Below, one piece after another: positions 59,626 through 64,000 of a stretch of 64,000 nt of DNA. Every line of letters starts with the position of its first letter. The stretch's first letter is position 1. Both the position numbers and the translations under genes were made by a program. Below the pieces are notes generated by a model that saw only the letters and a list, made by a program, of their open reading frames with translations, made no database searches and was not told where the DNA came from. Source of the DNA: Oxyruncus cristatus (taxonomy: Eukaryota; Chordata; Aves; Passeriformes; Cotingidae); NCBI GenBank assembly GCA_013399855.1, contig VXAY01006085.1, forward strand, positions 1,040,685 to 1,104,684, given 5' to 3'.

Positions 59626-62600
59626 TATCAGTTTTGCTCAGGGATTAAAAAGTTTGTTTTGGAAAATTAAATCAAAATGAGATGGAAAATAAACTGATGA
59701 CATCTGGAAGATTAGGACACATTTAAATGCTAGACTTTTTGTCTCTCTAATTTCAATACCTGCTTTCCCTCTCAAAATATATGTGTGTGTATACGCATAT
59801 ACATATATGTCTATGCATGTACTATTTTGTTTATGTAAACCCTGATTTGTATACTGATACCATAGTTAATTATTTCCAGTGAAAAGTGTTTGAATTCTTT
59901 CTCTCAATTGTAACTATTTGCATGTGATCTCAAACCTCACAGTATTTAATCTTATTCTTCTCAAAATATTCCTTAAAGGGTGGGACTGCTCCTGTGGCTG
60001 GAGAACTAAAGCACAAAGAACCACAGTCTCCATGTTTTACAAAAGTAATGTCTCAGATGCAATAGGAACTGAAATAGGATGAACGAGGTCTTCAAAGACC
60101 TTCTGTCTTTCAATATTAAAATAAAGGCATAACAAAATGTATCTTTTAACTTAAATATGAGTAGATTTAATACAAAAATGAATATTCTAGAAATTAAAAA
60201 TGTCACGATTCAAAGTGGTTCTTAAGCCTTCACTTTTAAAATACTTAAATCATAATAAATAAGTAGACGTGTTTACAAACCCCTCTGAAAAGTGTATGAA
60301 TCTTTTAAAGAATCCTTTTGTTCTTTTGAAGGTAGAATTTGGACAGATTTTTTTCCCAGTTGTATCTGCATATTCTCAAGCTCCTCCCAAATTCTGCTGC
60401 TCTTCTCTTAAGTTCAAGTTCATTATTTTAAGACTGGGTCTCATTGTCCCTGTGCAAGTCCATATCAATAGCACCATTCAAATTGTATGTTACTGATGCT
60501 GAGAACATCAGATAAAAATATTAAACCTGGATGTTGATGAAAAGGGCAAACAGCCATAGCAAAAGCAGGAACAAAAATGAAATGAGGATGACAGGGAGTT
60601 TAAAAATACACTCCCACATGTACACTCAAATTATATATTCTTTCTTGTAATGACTAAATATTTCAATCATCTTACACCAGAAGTTATAGATGTTGCCCAT
60701 TGTTGCCTTTTTAAAAACTCCAGAAGCTTATAACTCAGCTTAGTTCTGGAGAGGTGGGAGTGTTTTGTGCTACTAGCAGGTACCTATGGGCATGCTTTTG
60801 TTCTGTCATAAGGAACTCTGGAAAAATCTGCTATACCTGAGAACATATTCATATCTGTTTCTGTGGATGTCTAAAAGCTCTTTACCCAGACTTCAGGCTT
60901 TTCACGTTGCTTTTTCACCAGAGGGCAACTCAAGTACAGAGGGTCAAAGAGAACCACAGCATTCTTAGGGACTGGGACCTAAATGCCCCCACAGAGGGAC
61001 CAGCCTGAAAATTAAACAATCTTTTGCTAACAGATGGTCTTTCATGAGATAGATGAAACATATGGATAAAGGAAGATGGAGAAGTTAAAAAAGCTGCTGT
61101 CTTTTTTGAATTATTTCTGAGGTATATAGTACATTTCTCTTTACATTGCTCTCAAAAGTACTAGACCACTTATGGAAATAAATATTTAAAAGTGGGAACA
61201 AATGCTGCTGCACATTTGTTTTGCTTTTCTTTGACTTGTTTTTCTTTCACAATCCAATTTACCTGCACTTTTAATCTACCACAAAAATACATTTTTATGT
61301 TCTATGTATATTTTTAGCACTCTTCTCCCAATGTAAGACCTTATGAAGAGTTTATTGAATACTTTCTATTTATTGCATTCTGAATGAGACAGCTCAGAAG
61401 TCCTATTCTTTCATCCTACAAAGATCAGATTGGTTAGTCTCAGCCAACTTCTCAATAACCCTAAGGCCTAAAGTGAGGTTATCCATCTTATGTGAAGTTA
61501 TGCAGATATCTCTGCTGTCACCTGTCTTGTTCAGTGTGTACATTAGGTTGCCTGGGTAATTAGAATGAAAATCTGTGCAGCACTGACATAGCACACAAAT
61601 CAATGTTTCTTTCACAGCAAAACAGCAAACCCAGATGGCACAATGTCTTTGCCTTCACAGTGTCTGGGTGCGATTGAAACTTGGCACTCAGTTCAGATAA
61701 AAGAGAGAGAATTGCTGAAGACAGAAGGTGGAGGAGGTGGGCAGCAGAGAGGAATGGCAGGCACTGGTTTTGCTCCTATAATCACAACTGTAGCTCATCT
61801 TTATCAAAAAAGTTCATGGTATAGAGCTCTGCCATGTAACTAATTGTACTTGTTTCTTCTGGCTTGATCTTGTGTCAAAACCACCCCTTTATAAACCATG
61901 GGTTTTTTTTCAAGATAGAAAAAACCCAACCCAACAATTATTTTTGTAAGTGCTTCAGCACACAGGATGCTGATTCAAATCTATACATTCTTGGGCTGCA
62001 ACTACTCAAGGAACAATGCTTTAGTACATGTGTTAGGGCAGCAGTTCATTTTAAATGTATGATAAGAGCAATGTCCAGACATCAGACAAGCAAGCACTTG
62101 GTTTGGCAACCATGGGAGGTGATACCCATGTCTCATCACATCTAGAGGGCTAAGCCAATAGGTAGACAGCATGCCAGTCATCAGACAATGTCTGTTGCTC
62201 CTTTAATATAGTTCAGTTTGAATTTCATATTGGCTAAGGCTTTATACAATTCAAGCAATGCAGACATATCTTTATCTCATATGATTTTAGAGAAACAGAA
62301 TATATAAAAAAAGGGTCCTCATTTGTCTGGCTATTCTGAAGTGACTAAATCCAGAGAACTCCAGTTATCAAGTCAAGGTTTTTGAACCACTAATCTTTCT
62401 TCCCAGAAGCACTTATTCAGACTTGACACTGTTGTAATGTCATCACACAGCTTGTATGCTGCTATCTTGGGACTGTCATAAGCAGACAGGCTCCTGTCTG
62501 CTCACATTGTAGTGTTTTTAAGTATCCTGAGTGAACCATTAGCCTCTGACACAGCCCATGTTACCCTCATGTCTATGAACCAGTGTACAGTTTTCATGTG

Positions 62601-64000
62601 TATCTCAGAGTAAAAGGTCCTCAGGGAAAGGAATCTGAAACAAGAAATTTCTGAAAAATCAGTTGACTTTACTGAAACACTTTCTCGAGCACCAGTTATG
62701 AATCAGTTTTGAATTTCACCAATTTGTATTCATCGTCATCACTCCTCAGACAAAACCTATGCAGCTGATATTTATAGACAAGAATAAGTGTAAAAATATA
62801 ATAAATGTGTTGATCCTATAATTCTGCACTTGAAACAGTTTAAAAAATTTTTGTGGAATAACCCAAGATGGAGGGGCAAAATTAAAGTATATCGGTAAAA
62901 AATACATCCTTTTATACCTACATAGTACTCTTCCATTTTTTTCTACACCACTTTTCAAGTTAATTATCTCTGTCCTAGACCATTAGTAAACAAAAAAGAA
63001 TAAACGTCTACATCAGCAATATTTTTTCTGCTTTCTATGGCTTTTAGCTAAATGTATGTTTATTATGTAGGAGCACTAGAGCATGTTAATTTTTCCTGAA
63101 AAAAAAAGATGATCAGCAAAGAAGAAGACTTGGATAATGATGTGCATGTATCTGCTTATTAATGCTCTGCATGGAAGCATGCACAAGCAGCATTTCTGGC
63201 AGCCCTGTGTGAAAGTTACTGTTGGTGCACACAAATCAGAGGTACAGAGCACTTCCAATTTCAATAATTGACTACAGGGTCTACTTCTGCAGTCCCTCCT
63301 GGGAGTTCATGAGGACACGCATCTGGCACAATGTTAATCATATTTGTTCTGACACACAGCAGTACACTAACTATTTCCCTCAGCAGATTACTTTCTATTA
63401 CCCTATATAAAATGGCTGACATCTTCAAAATGCTAATGAGAGATATATCAATTTTTATAAGAGCTTGGGTGGATTCCAAATGTTTTTAAATGTACTCAAC
63501 AGATTGTGAAATACATTCAGTATATGGTTATAAATGCAATATGTTAACTTCCTTTGTTGTTGTATGTCTTGTAATCTACACTGGCAAAGATTAAATATGA
63601 GTGGATGAACAAATGTCCCTAAAATATTGGTTTATTCTTTTGCCTAATTGCTTGTTTTTCTTCAGCAATTTCTTACACCCTAATTGAACAAAATATAGTA
63701 TCTTTACAGTTGCTACATCAGCTTGCATCACTGAGAAGTCTGGCCCATTGAGTTTTGGGACAGAAGATGAAATTATGATTGGATTACAGAAATAAAACTC
63801 TAAACCAATTTTTTCTTTCTTATTGCACTGTGATGAAAATGCTCTAAAACTATGCCTCTACCTATTCTCTTTTAAATGTTTTGCTAACAGAATATCTTCC
63901 AATTTAGAGGTAACCTGGTCTTATTGCAAGCTTTTTCATACCTGAGACACCAATATCCTCAGCTGAGTATAATGAGACACACACTGATGAACAGATTTAC
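59626..64000. other. Unique AT-rich non-coding DNA to the window end
   Basis: No gene or transposon was recognised in the last 4.4 kb apart from an alternating purine-pyrimidine run listed separately. Open frames are below 95 codons on both strands. Confidence 0.55.
59777..59810. repeat. Alternating purine-pyrimidine run (TG/TA/CG)
   Basis: All 34 bases alternate strictly between purine and pyrimidine, including GTGTGTGT and a central ACGCAT. Such runs are prone to left-handed Z-DNA under supercoiling; that is general knowledge, not shown here. It is probably a decayed (TG)n/(TA)n microsatellite. Confidence 0.85.

Noticed and set aside
1..64000. CRISPR arrays, rRNA, prokaryotic operons or phage genes
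   Set aside because: No regularly spaced repeats, rRNA-like blocks or dense coding were seen; the repeats are those of a bird nuclear genome.

Overview
The window reads as non-coding nuclear DNA from a bird, most likely a passerine. No open reading frame exceeds 134 codons, no chain of exons with good splice sites can be followed, and base composition is AT-rich with few CpG sites. The bird assignment rests on interspersed repeats: at least seven 5'-truncated CR1 LINE copies with typical avian CR1 3' ends, a SINE with a tRNA-Ile-like head joined to a CR1 tail (the TguSINE1-type design known from passerines), and a solo endogenous-retrovirus LTR whose TGTCATGG... start resembles passerine LTR families. 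It is intergenic or deep intronic sequence; no host gene can be named.

Layout. 1-4610: unique AT-rich DNA with a cluster of homeodomain-type TAAT motifs near 2.34 kb and a 69-nt A/C-only tract at 3.94 kb. 4.61-6.13 kb: the longest CR1 copy (plus strand, part of ORF2 through the 3' end), carrying a private 3 x 17 bp tandem duplication. About 7.0 kb: possible ancient MIR-type SINE. 9.37 kb: (TA)n. 9.77-10.07 kb: CR1 on the minus strand. 10-23 kb: unique sequence, including a stretch at 11.4-12.1 kb that looks like a conserved non-coding element. 23.16 kb: CR1 tail. 24.4-24.8 kb: two adjacent, very speculative exon-like ORFs. 29.6 kb: long polypyrimidine tract. 33.1-33.75 kb: CR1 tail plus the tRNA/CR1 SINE, both on the minus strand. 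36.5 kb: CR1 tail. 40.603-41.448 kb: solo LTR of 846 bp, the only GC- and CpG-rich block, with one ambiguous base. 43.6 kb: convincing MIR-like remnant. 45.4 kb: short old CR1-type tail. 46.17 kb: perfect 11-bp hairpin. 48.5 kb: CR1 tail of a different subfamily. 56.35 kb: perfect 15-bp AT-rich inverted repeat. 56.9 kb: CR1 on the minus strand. 59.78 kb: alternating purine-pyrimidine run. The remainder is unique AT-rich DNA.

No genes work together here. What the window records is a succession of retroposon insertions: MIR-type remnants predating birds, several CR1 waves, then the SINE and the LTR, which look youngest. I found no novel multi-gene system. The items most worth checking are the LTR, the SINE, the CR1 internal duplication, and the putative conserved non-coding elements.
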